Part shown: piece after piece, positions 8,675 through 16,709 of the stretch
Layout of the letters: each line of letters opens with the position of its first letter
How positions within the stretch are numbered: the first letter of the stretch is position 1
NCBI RefSeq assembly: GCF_002806945.1
Contig: NZ_NIHC01000006.1
Location: 186,001 to 250,000 of the forward strand
Origin: Marinobacter salexigens
GTDB taxonomy: Bacteria; Pseudomonadota; Gammaproteobacteria; Pseudomonadales; Oleiphilaceae
Direction: 5' to 3'
Length of the DNA: 64,000 bases
Position numbers and translations under genes: made by a program
Notes under the pieces: model-generated
Seen by the model: only the letters and a program-made list of their open reading frames with translations
Database searches by the model: none
What the model was told of the DNA's origin: nothing

Positions 8675-9964
8675 TTAGAAAACCTGCTTGCGCTGCATGA
8701 ACTCGGTCAGTACTTGAAATAGCGTGAAGCCATCTTCAGTACCGATCAGCTCACGAATTGAGTGCATGCCAAACTGCGGCACGCCGATATCCAGCGTGGT
8801 TACACCGAGGTTTGCAGCCGTAAGCGGCCCAATAGTGCTGCCACAGCCCATATCACTTCGTACCACAAAGCTCTGGTGCGGCAAATCAAGCTCATCACTG
8901 ATATGTCGGTAAACCGCTGCGGATCGACTATTGGTTGCGTAGCGCTGGTTATGATTGATCTTGATGACCGGGCCCTGATTCAGAATGGGGCCGTGGTTTT
9001 CATCGTGCTTGTCGATGTAGTTAGGGTGAACACCATGGGCATTGTCTGCTGAAATCATCATGGAGTGTGCAATGGCTTTTGCCTTGCCGGCACCACACCA
9101 GCGGTCAAGAACAGCAGTCAAAAATGGCCCCTGGGCACCTTCGGAGGATACGCTGCCGACTTCTTCGTGATCATTGCACACCAGCAGCGCAGCCTCATCA
9201 CCGGAAGTATTCAACAAAGCTTGCAAGCCGATGTAACAGCTCAGCAGGTTATCGAGCCGTGCTGAGGCGATAAACTCGTCGCGCATGCCGACAAACCCGG
9301 CTTGCTGTGCATCGTAGAAGCCCAACTCATAACCAAGAACCTTGCGCACTTTCACACCGGATTCACTGGCAATTTGCTGGCTTAAAAGCTCGTTAAAGTT
9401 GGTGGTGTCGTCTTTCTCAACCTGCATCAGCACAGGGGGAAGATCTGTCTGTGCGTTTACTGTGCGGTTGGTGTTGGCGTCTCTGTCCAGGTGGATTGCC
9501 AGGCTGGGAATAAAAGCAACAGGCTTGCGGAAATCCACGAGGGTATCGCTGACCTTTCCATGGTCATCCAGAAGGGTCACCCTACCTGCCAGCGAAAGGT
9601 CCCGGTCGAACCAGGGGTTCATAAGAACCCCTCCATAAACCTCGACACCGAGCTGGAAATAGCCCTTTCGGCGCAACTCGGGGTTGGGCTTTACCTTCAG
9701 GCACGGGCTATCGGTATGAGCCCCCACCATACGGATGCCCGATGTAGAGACATCCCCTGCCCCGGTGCGAAAAGCAACGATGGACGAGCCGTTGCGAATA
9801 ACATAATAGTTGCGACTCTGTTTAAGCGCCCAGTCGTCTTTTTCGTCCAGTTCCTCAAAGCCGGCTGCATCAAGATGCGCCTTCATTGTTGCAACAGCAT
9901 GCCAAGGTGTGGGTGATGCGTTCAGAAACTTCAGTAAATCTTTGTTGAATTCAGCGTGTTCCAT
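8675..9964 (-). CDS. apeB: M18 family aminopeptidase
   Basis: This 429-residue cytosolic dinuclear zinc aminopeptidase removes N-terminal residues, usually acidic or neutral ones. Family motifs are intact: the first metal histidine and aspartate in 'VGAHTDSPCLKVKP', the glutamate pair in 'CNDHEEVGSVSSEGAQG', 'MISADNAHGVHPNY' and the C-terminal histidine in 'GVPQFGMHSIREL'. I chose ATG 9964 because AGGGA lies six bases upstream and the length equals that of Pseudomonas-type ApeB. The frame continues upstream to 10006 without a better ribosome site. M18 enzymes form large homododecamers. The gene is monocistronic and diverges from the acidic unknown gene at 10058. Confidence 0.93.
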   Translation of the reverse strand: MEHAEFNKDLLKFLNASPTPWHAVATMKAHLDAAGFEELDEKDDWALKQSRNYYVIRNGSSIVAFRTGAGDVSTSGIRMVGAHTDSPCLKVKPNPELRRKGYFQLGVEVYGGVLMNPWFDRDLSLAGRVTLLDDHGKVSDTLVDFRKPVAFIPSLAIHLDRDANTNRTVNAQTDLPPVLMQVEKDDTTNFNELLSQQIASESGVKVRKVLGYELGFYDAQQAGFVGMRDEFIASARLDNLLSCYIGLQALLNTSGDEAALLVCNDHEEVGSVSSEGAQGPFLTAVLDRWCGAGKAKAIAHSMMISADNAHGVHPNYIDKHDENHGPILNQGPVIKINHNQRYATNSRSAAVYRHISDELDLPHQSFVVRSDMGCGSTIGPLTAANLGVTTLDIGVPQFGMHSIRELIGTEDGFTLFQVLTEFMQRKQVF

Positions 9965-10057
9965 GATGTCCCTGATAGAATGATATTTACGATAATAGTA
10001 TGGCATGAAGCCTCACTACCTCCTACCTGACCAAAAGATATTTAAGCGGACCCTGAC

Positions 10058-10543
10058 ATGCCAAAACCTAGATTTCTCGATATTGAGTACTGCCAAACTG
10101 AAGATGCCCTGTTTCCGGTTGCAATGGCCTGGTCGCTGGAAGATGGCCAGATGAAGACCGTGGTTATTGCCCCTGTTGATGAATGGCTACCGGAAGATAG
10201 CGATTTAGGTGATGTCGATCTGGATTACCTTGAAGAGCAAGGTGTGCCGTTAATTGAACTCATTCATGAACTGCATCAAGACCTGCCCGACCAAACGGTG
10301 TATGTAGATGGCCTGGACCCTGACGAAGTTCTGGTGGACTTGATCTTTACTGCCATGGAACAGGAGGCTCCCTTTGAAATAGCTCCCGTTACAGAACTGA
10401 TCATTGGCTTGGACAGCGACGCACTGGAAGATCGCCGCCGCCAGTTGCTGTTCGAGGAAAGCCTGGAACCCCAATTGCCAGAAAACGGCGTTTACGCTCT
10501 GTTGCTGATGGCTCAGGAGCATGGTCTCTTCGAGGAAGACTAA
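10058..10543 (+). CDS. Acidic conserved hypothetical protein, possible RNase H/exonuclease-like fold
   Basis: I do not recognise this 161-residue protein. It is strongly acidic (many D and E, few K), has no signal peptide or membrane segment, and is predicted to be mixed alpha/beta. Two patterns recall degenerate DnaQ/RNase H-like nucleases: 'RFLDIEYCQTEDALFPVAMAWSL' at the start, written here as the short motif FLDIE, and 'VYVDGLDPDEVLVDLIF' in the middle, where such proteins have an aspartate-containing strand and helix. The usual catalytic DxE pair is only partly present (D8, E10). The fold is therefore inference. It stands alone between apeB and the outer-membrane protein. Confidence 0.6.
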   Translation: MPKPRFLDIEYCQTEDALFPVAMAWSLEDGQMKTVVIAPVDEWLPEDSDLGDVDLDYLEEQGVPLIELIHELHQDLPDQTVYVDGLDPDEVLVDLIFTAMEQEAPFEIAPVTELIIGLDSDALEDRRRQLLFEESLEPQLPENGVYALLLMAQEHGLFEED

Positions 10544-10625
10544 ACTGTGACATGAGTCGACGTAACAATAGGTTACACAAGGCAAACTCAGCCCGTAACC
10601 GCTCACGTCAGGAAATCCGATAATA

Positions 10626-11234
10626 ATGAAAAAGGTTGTTCGATCGCACCTTGCCCTCGCACTGGTGCCTGCTTGTCTGCTCTACACCCAAGCCCCGCTG
10701 GCTCAGGAAGCACCCCGTGCGGACAAACACTACGCCGGCCTGCTGGTAACGGCATTCAATCATCGTTCCATAGGCACAACGTCCAAAGAAACCGCTACAG
10801 GTACCGGTGGTACGCTGATACTTGGCAGCCACCTGAACGAACTGTTCCACGCAGAGTTTAGAGCGGGGGGCGGTTTTCGGGACGCTGAGGTTCCAGGGAG
10901 CGACCTGAGTCTTTCAATCGATTACTTTGCCAGCTGGTATATTGGCTTGCACTACCCCATTACCAGCTACGCCAACGTGTACGGCCAGGCTGGATTCTCG
11001 TATATTCAAGGCACCGCCGAGCTGGACAACCCGGACGAACAGAGCAACGCCCAACTCCGTGAGCTGGAGGGTGATTTCCCGGACAGCAGTTTTGGCGTTG
11101 GCTGGGTGGTTGGCTTGGATGTAGAAGTACTGAGCGACACCTATCTTGTTTTCGAAGGCGGTAAACTGTCGAAAGATACGGGCACAGACGCCAATATCTT
11201 TCAGTTTTCTGCCGGTCTCAAATACGAGTTTTAA
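10626..11234 (+). CDS. Outer-membrane beta-barrel protein (OmpA/porin-like, about 8 strands)
   Basis: This 202-residue protein has an N-terminal signal peptide cleaved near 'APLAQEA', then alternating hydrophobic/polar segments typical of a small barrel. Examples are 'HAEFRAGGGFRDAEV', 'YASWYIGLHYPI' type strands and 'NVYGQAGFSYIQG'. The last residues are 'AGLKYEF': a terminal aromatic phenylalanine is the signal recognised by the BAM machinery. The size suits an eight-stranded barrel such as those in the 'outer membrane protein beta-barrel domain' group. A ribosome site AGGAAA lies 12 bases before the ATG. The function is unknown; a structural or adhesion-related role is possible but not shown. 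Confidence 0.8.
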   Translation: MKKVVRSHLALALVPACLLYTQAPLAQEAPRADKHYAGLLVTAFNHRSIGTTSKETATGTGGTLILGSHLNELFHAEFRAGGGFRDAEVPGSDLSLSIDYFASWYIGLHYPITSYANVYGQAGFSYIQGTAELDNPDEQSNAQLRELEGDFPDSSFGVGWVVGLDVEVLSDTYLVFEGGKLSKDTGTDANIFQFSAGLKYEF

Positions 11235-11252
11235 AACGCACGGGCGTAAAGA

Positions 11253-13427
11253 CTACGCCCTTTGGCGGATGTGCCAGCATCGGTGAATCCGCGCGTTCCT
11301 CTGGAAATCTTTATCCAGCGTTCTTGAACTTACCTCTTCAACTTCAAACTCTGTGGCCAGACCTTCATCGAGCTTGAAGCGCCGGAAGTTGTTGGAAAAA
11401 ATCAGCAATCCATCTGAACTCAGTCTCTTCATGGCCTGCCGAATTAACTTGGCGTGATCCTTCTGAACATCCAGTACGCCCGCCATGCGGGCAGAGTTAG
11501 AAAACGTTGGGGGGTCCATAAAGATCAGGTCGTAAACCTGGTCGGGCGCTGGCTTGGCAGCAAGCCAGGCCAGGCAATCAGCCTGTTCAACCTTATGCTT
11601 TCCAGGGTCGGCCGCATTCAACCTGAGATTTTCCTGAGCCCACCCCACATAGGTGTTCGACAAGTCCAGGCTCAATGAACGGCTGGCCCCACCTGCAACC
11701 GCATGAACCGTCGCTGCGCCGGTGTAACAGAACAAATTCAGAAAACGCTTGCCCTGGGCGTTCTGTTGTATCCAGTGGCGCACAGGGCGGTGATCGAGGA
11801 ACAACCCGGTATCGAGATAATCCTTTAGGTTCACCCTGAGGGTGACACCGTGCTCCTGTACATGAAAGAACTCGCCGCTGACATTCTGCTTTTCATATTG
11901 ACTAACGCCAGCCTGGCGTTGCCGCTGCTTGCATACCATCTGATCCCGCTCAATACCGAGAGCTTCGGGAATAACAGCCAGAGCTTCCGCCAAGCGCTCA
12001 CTGGCAGAGCGCTCATCAACAGACTTGGGTGCAACATATTCCTGCACATGCACCCTGCCCTCATACATATCAATCGCCAACGCATATTCTGGCATATCTG
12101 CATCGTACAGACGGTAGCAGCCAATATTTTGTTTGCGGGCCCACTGGCCGATGGTCTTCATGTTTTTCTTGAGTCGGTTTCGCAGCATGGCTGCGCGCTC
12201 TTCGTTGGCAATGCGAGGCAAAACCTCGCCCGGCGCGGCTGGCTCGCGAGGCGTGCGAACGCTGGCCTCATCAATAGTGAACAGAAGAAGCTGGGCTGGA
12301 AGCTTGCCATTAAACAGCTTGTACTGTTTGAAGCTGCGCAATCCGATGGACCTGCCAAACTCCGGGGCCCCCGTAAACACGCCCAGACGCCACCCTGATG
12401 CGACCTTCTTCACTGCATCACCCAGTGACTCATATAGCCCTGCCAGTGCCTGCCTGTCGCTCAGGCGCTCACCGTAGGGGGGGTTTACAAGTACAAGGCC
12501 GGTTTCGGCCCGCTCATCACCCAGCGAGAGCTCTTCAATCGGCTGCACCTGAAACTCCAGCAACCCATCAAGGCCAGCCCGTTGAGCGTTATTGCGCGCG
12601 GTTGTGATGACTCTGCCGTCCTGATCACAGCCCAAAAATTTCGGTATCCTGCCCTGCTTTCCTTCGTAGGCTCGCTTTTCAGCTTCCTGGCGCAAGGATA
12701 ACCAGGTTTCAGGTTGGTGGCCTAACCACTTTTCAAACCCAAACCGCTCCTGGCGGCGACCGGGTGCAATATCCAGCGCCATCAAGGCGGCTTCAATGAC
12801 CAGAGTGCCGGATCCACACATTGGATCAACAAAATCGCCACCTGAGGCTGCTATTTCTGGCCAGCCCGCACGCAATAACAAAGCAGCGGCAAGGTTTTCC
12901 TTCAGAGGCGCGAGACCTTGCTCTGTTCGGTAGCCGCGTTGGTGCAGGCTGTGTCCACTGATATCGATACCCACTGCCAATTTGCCTCGATGCAACCGGG
13001 CAGACACAGTGACATCCGGTGTTTTTGCCTCAACCGCTGGGCGCTTACCCCCACCCATGGTGAAGCGATCCACTATGCCGTCCTTAACACGCTGGGCACC
13101 AAACTGGGTGTTGCGAATCGCCTCATTCTCACCAATAAAATTGACACGAAAGCTGCCATCCACAGGAATGTGCTGTTGCCAGTCCAAGTGAACAACACCG
13201 TCGTAAAGCTCATCTGCGCTGGTAGCCGGCACTTCATCAATATGGAGAATGACTCGATTAGCCAAGCGCGACCAGAGGCATGCCCGGTATCCCGCTTCCA
13301 GCGAACCCTCTACCCATGCGCCTGCAGGTGCATTTCTCACCAGCCCAAGCCCCAGCGTGCTGAGCTCGTCCGCCAAAAGGTACTCAACACCCTTCGGGCA
13401 GCTTACAAAAAAGACAGATTTGGACAA
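11253..13427 (-). CDS. rlmL: Bifunctional 23S rRNA methyltransferase RlmKL (m2G2445 / m7G2069)
   Basis: This 724-residue enzyme fuses two SAM-dependent methyltransferases that modify helix 74 of 23S rRNA. An N-terminal THUMP region (about residues 45-155) precedes the RlmL half, with 'DPMCGSGTLVIEAALMA' as SAM motif and 'NPPYGERL' as catalytic motif IV. The RlmK half carries 'FLNLFCYTGAATVHAV' and 'DLIFMDPPTFSNS'. Both active sites are intact and the length equals that of the fused gammaproteobacterial enzyme. It starts with ATG 13427 and diverges from rmf, so two ribosome-related genes share a 319-base intergenic region. Confidence 0.95.
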   Translation of the reverse strand: MSKSVFFVSCPKGVEYLLADELSTLGLGLVRNAPAGAWVEGSLEAGYRACLWSRLANRVILHIDEVPATSADELYDGVVHLDWQQHIPVDGSFRVNFIGENEAIRNTQFGAQRVKDGIVDRFTMGGGKRPAVEAKTPDVTVSARLHRGKLAVGIDISGHSLHQRGYRTEQGLAPLKENLAAALLLRAGWPEIAASGGDFVDPMCGSGTLVIEAALMALDIAPGRRQERFGFEKWLGHQPETWLSLRQEAEKRAYEGKQGRIPKFLGCDQDGRVITTARNNAQRAGLDGLLEFQVQPIEELSLGDERAETGLVLVNPPYGERLSDRQALAGLYESLGDAVKKVASGWRLGVFTGAPEFGRSIGLRSFKQYKLFNGKLPAQLLLFTIDEASVRTPREPAAPGEVLPRIANEERAAMLRNRLKKNMKTIGQWARKQNIGCYRLYDADMPEYALAIDMYEGRVHVQEYVAPKSVDERSASERLAEALAVIPEALGIERDQMVCKQRQRQAGVSQYEKQNVSGEFFHVQEHGVTLRVNLKDYLDTGLFLDHRPVRHWIQQNAQGKRFLNLFCYTGAATVHAVAGGASRSLSLDLSNTYVGWAQENLRLNAADPGKHKVEQADCLAWLAAKPAPDQVYDLIFMDPPTFSNSARMAGVLDVQKDHAKLIRQAMKRLSSDGLLIFSNNFRRFKLDEGLATEFEVEEVSSRTLDKDFQRNARIHRCWHIRQRA

Positions 13428-13746
13428 GTTCAGCTCCAGGTTCTTTAGGCAACTCTCGCTAAGTCACGGGAATTGCAGCGTTCATAGGTTTTAGGTAATC
13501 GCTTATTCATTTAAGACAAAGAAAAGCGTTCCGTTAGATCAAAATGATAGTGTACTTCTGCTCGAACTTCGGCTTACCTTGTAGGTGACGCGTCGTTCGA
13601 AAAGGGATAACTCCCTTTTACTAACAGGATCCTGACTGCTCTGGCCGGAGCTGGCAATAGTGGGTTATCCCGGAATGGGTTCCACATGCCAAGGCCACTG
13701 CAGAAGTGTACACGCTTGTTCTGTAAATCCATTAGTGAGGAACGGC
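13428..13746. other. Intergenic region between rlmL and rmf, long rmf leader
   Basis: No gene is visible in these 319 bases. A perfect 8-bp hairpin, AAAAGGGA-TAAC-TCCCTTTT, lies at 13600-13619, about 130 bases upstream of rmf. More GC-rich complementary segments follow around 13650-13700 ('GGGTTATCCC', 'TGGGTTCCA', 'AAGGCCACTG'). The rmf ribosome site (GAGGAACGGC before ATG) is at the right end. I could not assign a convincing sigma-70 or sigma-54 promoter. The length suggests a structured 5' leader for rmf. Confidence 0.5.
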
Positions 13747-13959
13747 ATGAAGAGACAGAAAAGAGATATGTACGCTCGTGCATTCAAGCGGGGCTACCTG
13801 GCTGGCGTGTCCGGCAAGTCCAAAGACAGTTGCCCACTCGAACAGGCTGAAGTTCGCCAGGAATGGTTGAACGGGTGGCGCGAAGGCCGCACAGATCAAT
13901 GGGAAGGCATGACCGGCGTCTCCGGTATTCATAAACTCGCGAATGTCACCACAGCGTGA
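13747..13959 (+). CDS. rmf: Ribosome modulation factor
   Basis: This 70-residue basic protein is the hibernation factor that binds the 30S subunit near the anti-Shine-Dalgarno region and drives formation of 100S ribosome dimers in stationary phase. The start 'MKRQKRDMYARAFKRGYLAG' is almost the family consensus, followed by 'GKSKDSCP' and 'WLNGWREGRTDQWEG'. It is longer than the 55-residue E. coli protein, with an extra C-terminal tail after 'GMTGV'. ATG 13747 is fixed by GAGG eight bases upstream and by the conserved N-terminus. It is flanked by a long leader and by a cluster of hairpins, in keeping with the strong growth-phase control and mRNA stability known for rmf. Confidence 0.96.
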   Translation: MKRQKRDMYARAFKRGYLAGVSGKSKDSCPLEQAEVRQEWLNGWREGRTDQWEGMTGVSGIHKLANVTTA

Positions 13960-14031
13960 TGTTTGCTAAAACCCCGACATCTTAATCTGATCTTTTGTTA
14001 CACGATTTGATGCAGCATTCAGAGCATCCAT

Positions 14032-14117
14032 TACGGGGCCTCCCGCCCCGTATCATGCGCTGATAGGCGCAACGGGGTCTAAGCCCCGCGAGGGCCCGCC
14101 AAGCGGGCCCTTTTTTA
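14032..14117 (+). terminator. Cluster of four hairpins ending in a terminator, downstream of rmf
   Basis: Four inverted repeats follow one another: TACGGGGC/GCCCCGTA (14032-14052), TGCGC/GCGCA (14056-14071), CGGGG/CCCCG (14073-14088) and AGGGCCCGC/GCGGGCCC (14091-14110), the last followed by six T. The final hairpin is a textbook intrinsic terminator. The first and third share the same CGGGG and CCCCG segments and could pair crosswise. It probably ends the rmf transcript; on the other strand it lies downstream of pyrD. Confidence 0.85.
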
Positions 14118-14147
14118 TATCCGGTTTTCACTCCAACACCTGCGAAA

Positions 14148-15167
14148 CTATTTCAGCTTTCGTATCGCCTCTACGGTCTCACTGATCAATTCCGGCCCTC
14201 GGTATATAAAGCCGGTATAGAGTTGAACCAGTTTTGCGCCCGCACGGATTTTTTCTGCAGCACTCTCACCATCGGTAATCCCACCCACACCAATAATCGG
14301 CAGATCATCACCCAGCTCTGCATAAAGTCCTTTAATAACCCTCAAGGATGCCTCTCGCACCGGAGCACCACTGAGCCCGCCCGCCTCTTCAGCATGAGCA
14401 TGACCAACAACAGCTTCCCGGCTTATGGTGGTGTTGGTGGCTATCACGCCATCCAGTCCCGCTTCTTTCAAGGCTGCAGCAACAAAGCGAATACCTTCAT
14501 CGTCCATATCCGGAGCAATTTTAACGGCAACTGGCACATAACGGCCAAGCTGGCTCTGGCATTTAAGCTGTTCATCCTTGATGGCATGGAGCAGCGCTTT
14601 CAGGGAGTCGCCAAACTGAAGATCCCGCAAGCCGGGGGTGTTCGGAGAGGATACGTTTACGGTGATGTAGTCTGCACGGCTATAGACTGCAGCTATACCC
14701 TTGCGATAATCCAACTCGGATTCCTCATTTGGCGTATCTTTGTTCTTTCCAACATTAACGCCTAGAATACCTTGGTAGCTGCGCTTATCTATACGCTCCA
14801 GCATGTGGGCCAGGCCTTCGTTATTGAACCCCATACGGTTTATGATGGCCCGGTGCTCCGGTAAGCGGAACATGCGGGGTTTAGGATTACCGGACTGCGC
14901 CAGAGGTGTTACCGTTCCAACCTCAATAAACCCAAAGCCGAGCGCGCCGAGAGCGTCCAGGTGATCTGCATTTTTATCCAACCCTGCTGCGAGCCCTACC
15001 GGGTTAGGAAAATCCAACCCCATAACATTGACCGGTAACAAATCTGTTTTCGATGAAAAAGCACCCAGCACGCGCAGGCGGTGTGCCAGATCCAATCCGT
15101 TTAATGCAACGGCATGGGCTTGTTCTGGAGGTAACCGGAAAAGCAGGTTGCGGATAACGCCGTACAT
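14148..15167 (-). CDS. pyrD: Dihydroorotate dehydrogenase, class 2 (quinone-linked)
   Basis: This 339-residue FMN enzyme oxidises dihydroorotate to orotate in pyrimidine synthesis and passes electrons to quinone at the inner membrane. The N-terminal amphipathic helix pair ('MYGVIRNLLFRLPPEQAH') marks class 2. Visible motifs are 'PNPVGLAAGLDKN', 'FIEVGTVTP', the nucleophile serine region 'VNVSSPNTPGLRDLQ', and the FMN-phosphate segments 'GVGGI' and 'AGAKLVQLYTGFIYRGP'. ATG 15167 has GAGGAG seven bases upstream. It is monocistronic; pyrF, another pyrimidine gene, lies 8 kb away in the same window. Confidence 0.96.
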   Translation of the reverse strand: MYGVIRNLLFRLPPEQAHAVALNGLDLAHRLRVLGAFSSKTDLLPVNVMGLDFPNPVGLAAGLDKNADHLDALGALGFGFIEVGTVTPLAQSGNPKPRMFRLPEHRAIINRMGFNNEGLAHMLERIDKRSYQGILGVNVGKNKDTPNEESELDYRKGIAAVYSRADYITVNVSSPNTPGLRDLQFGDSLKALLHAIKDEQLKCQSQLGRYVPVAVKIAPDMDDEGIRFVAAALKEAGLDGVIATNTTISREAVVGHAHAEEAGGLSGAPVREASLRVIKGLYAELGDDLPIIGVGGITDGESAAEKIRAGAKLVQLYTGFIYRGPELISETVEAIRKLK

Positions 15168-15521
15168 CTAGAAACTCCTCAATAAAACGTGAGCGAAAGT
15201 ATACCGGAAGTTTTCCACAGCAGCCCGACAACGTAAAACAACCGCGCTAAACATCTGTATAATTGAGCTCTTGGGGGCTTTTCCACGGAATCTGTGGATA
15301 ACCCTGTTGAAAATTGCGGCGCATCCTTGCCAATCCCTTGCAATCTGCGCCTACCTGCAAATTGATCATTTTTTAACCAGTTTATTTTTTCTTTATTTTC
15401 AACGTGTTATTTAAATTTTTATTGGATCAGAAGAGAACCTGAACAAACTGTCATTCTAATGCGCTACTGCTATGATGTGCATAAATCAAGCAGGAATGCG
15501 GAAATTTCCGGAGTTTTTTCA
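15168..15521. other. Intergenic region with DnaA-box-like sites and an AT-rich stretch
   Basis: This 354-base region between divergent pyrD and the cation transporter holds TTTTCCACA (15211-15219), TTTTCCACG (15279-15287) and TGTGGATAA (15293-15301, a perfect DnaA box on the minus strand), followed by the weaker TGTTGAAAA. A strongly AT-rich stretch spans about 15361-15425. No gene is visible. It probably contains both divergent promoters; an additional DnaA-binding role is inference. Confidence 0.5.
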
Positions 15522-16682
15522 ATGCAACAACCCGATTCTCCCGCCCAGCTCCACCGCGAGAACCTTGCGGTAGAAATGAAAGCAGCCTCCCGGGTTACTA
15601 TCATAGGAATGATCCTTGATGCCTTTCTGGGGTTCATCAAGGTTATCGGGGGCACACTGTTTCACTCCCAGGCCCTCCTGGTTGACGGGATTCACTCTTT
15701 TACTGATGTAGCATCAGACGTCGTTGTACTTGGGGTTATGAAAGTCTCCCGCCAGGAGCCGGACGACTGTCACCCCTATGGCCACCAGCGCATCGAAACC
15801 TTTGGCACCCTTGTGCTCGGCAGCATTCTGATTGCTGTGGGTGCCGCTCTTGCCTGGGAAAACACCCTCAGGTTAATACACGGTACCGCTGACACTCTTC
15901 CAGAATGGCCGGTTCTGGTGGCTGCTGCCGTGTCTGTTTTGGGTAAGGAGTGGATCTACCGCTACACCCGGCATGTAGGTGAGGCCATACGCTCAGACCT
16001 GATTATCGCCAATGCCTGGCACAGCCGCACTGATGCGTTTTCGTCCCTGGTAGTTCTGGTTTCAACCATTGGTGCCATGCTTGGCTTGGTCTGGCTGGAT
16101 ATAGTCGCTGCCGTAGCGATTGCAGTCATCATCATTCACATTGGCTGGAAGTTTACCTGGGACAGTGTTCAGGAGCTTATCGACACAGGGCTTTCCCCGG
16201 AAGATACTGAAATGTTGAAGAACATAGCCCGCAATACGGATGGCGTTCTCGACGTGCATGAGCTTCGCAGCCGCCGTATGGGTCAGGATATTCTTCTGGA
16301 TATTCACCTGGTTGTGCGACCGGAAATCAGTGTGTCTGAAGGACACCAGATTGGTATGCAGGTAGTCGCCGGTATGCGCAACTCCCTGGACAACATCCTC
16401 GACATCAACTTCCATATTGATGCCGAAAATGACGAAGATACGTATCTGGAAACCGAGCACCTCCCCACCCGTGCAGAAGTAGGGGAAATTATTTCCAAGC
16501 ACTTGGAGGATATCCCTCAGCGCAGCCGTTTAAGACTCCATTACCTGAGAAACAAGTTACACTTGGAGATCTTTCTGGATGAACCCGCGACAGATGGTGT
16601 GTTGACCCAAGAGAATGCCCGGCGGCAGCTTGAGGCATACCCCTGGTTTGGCAGCGTAAGAATCTGGGTAGCTGACCTCTAA
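15522..16682 (+). CDS. Cation diffusion facilitator (CDF) family efflux transporter
   Basis: This 386-residue inner-membrane antiporter exports divalent metal ions such as Zn2+, Fe2+, Cd2+ or Mn2+. Six helices are predicted. The metal-site motifs are present: 'DGIHSFTDVASD' in helix 2 and 'AWHSRTDAFSS' in helix 5. After residue about 225 comes a cytoplasmic ferredoxin-like domain ('HELRSRRMGQDILLDIHLVV'), followed by a further C-terminal domain of about 80 residues ending in 'VRIWVADL', as in the longer MamB/MamM-like CDF proteins. I chose ATG 15522, which has GGAG nine bases upstream; the frame extends further upstream without a good site. Metal specificity cannot be assigned from the sequence. 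Confidence 0.92.
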   Translation: MQQPDSPAQLHRENLAVEMKAASRVTIIGMILDAFLGFIKVIGGTLFHSQALLVDGIHSFTDVASDVVVLGVMKVSRQEPDDCHPYGHQRIETFGTLVLGSILIAVGAALAWENTLRLIHGTADTLPEWPVLVAAAVSVLGKEWIYRYTRHVGEAIRSDLIIANAWHSRTDAFSSLVVLVSTIGAMLGLVWLDIVAAVAIAVIIIHIGWKFTWDSVQELIDTGLSPEDTEMLKNIARNTDGVLDVHELRSRRMGQDILLDIHLVVRPEISVSEGHQIGMQVVAGMRNSLDNILDINFHIDAENDEDTYLETEHLPTRAEVGEIISKHLEDIPQRSRLRLHYLRNKLHLEIFLDEPATDGVLTQENARRQLEAYPWFGSVRIWVADL

Positions 16683-16709
16683 GCCAGCTACCCGTGCAGT
16701 AAGCGGCAG

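Noticed and set aside
15205-15425. Chromosomal replication origin
   Set aside because: Boxes and an AT-rich stretch are present, but none of the usual origin-linked genes (dnaA, dnaN, rpmH, gyrB, mnmG) is in the window; kept only as a finding on DnaA boxes.
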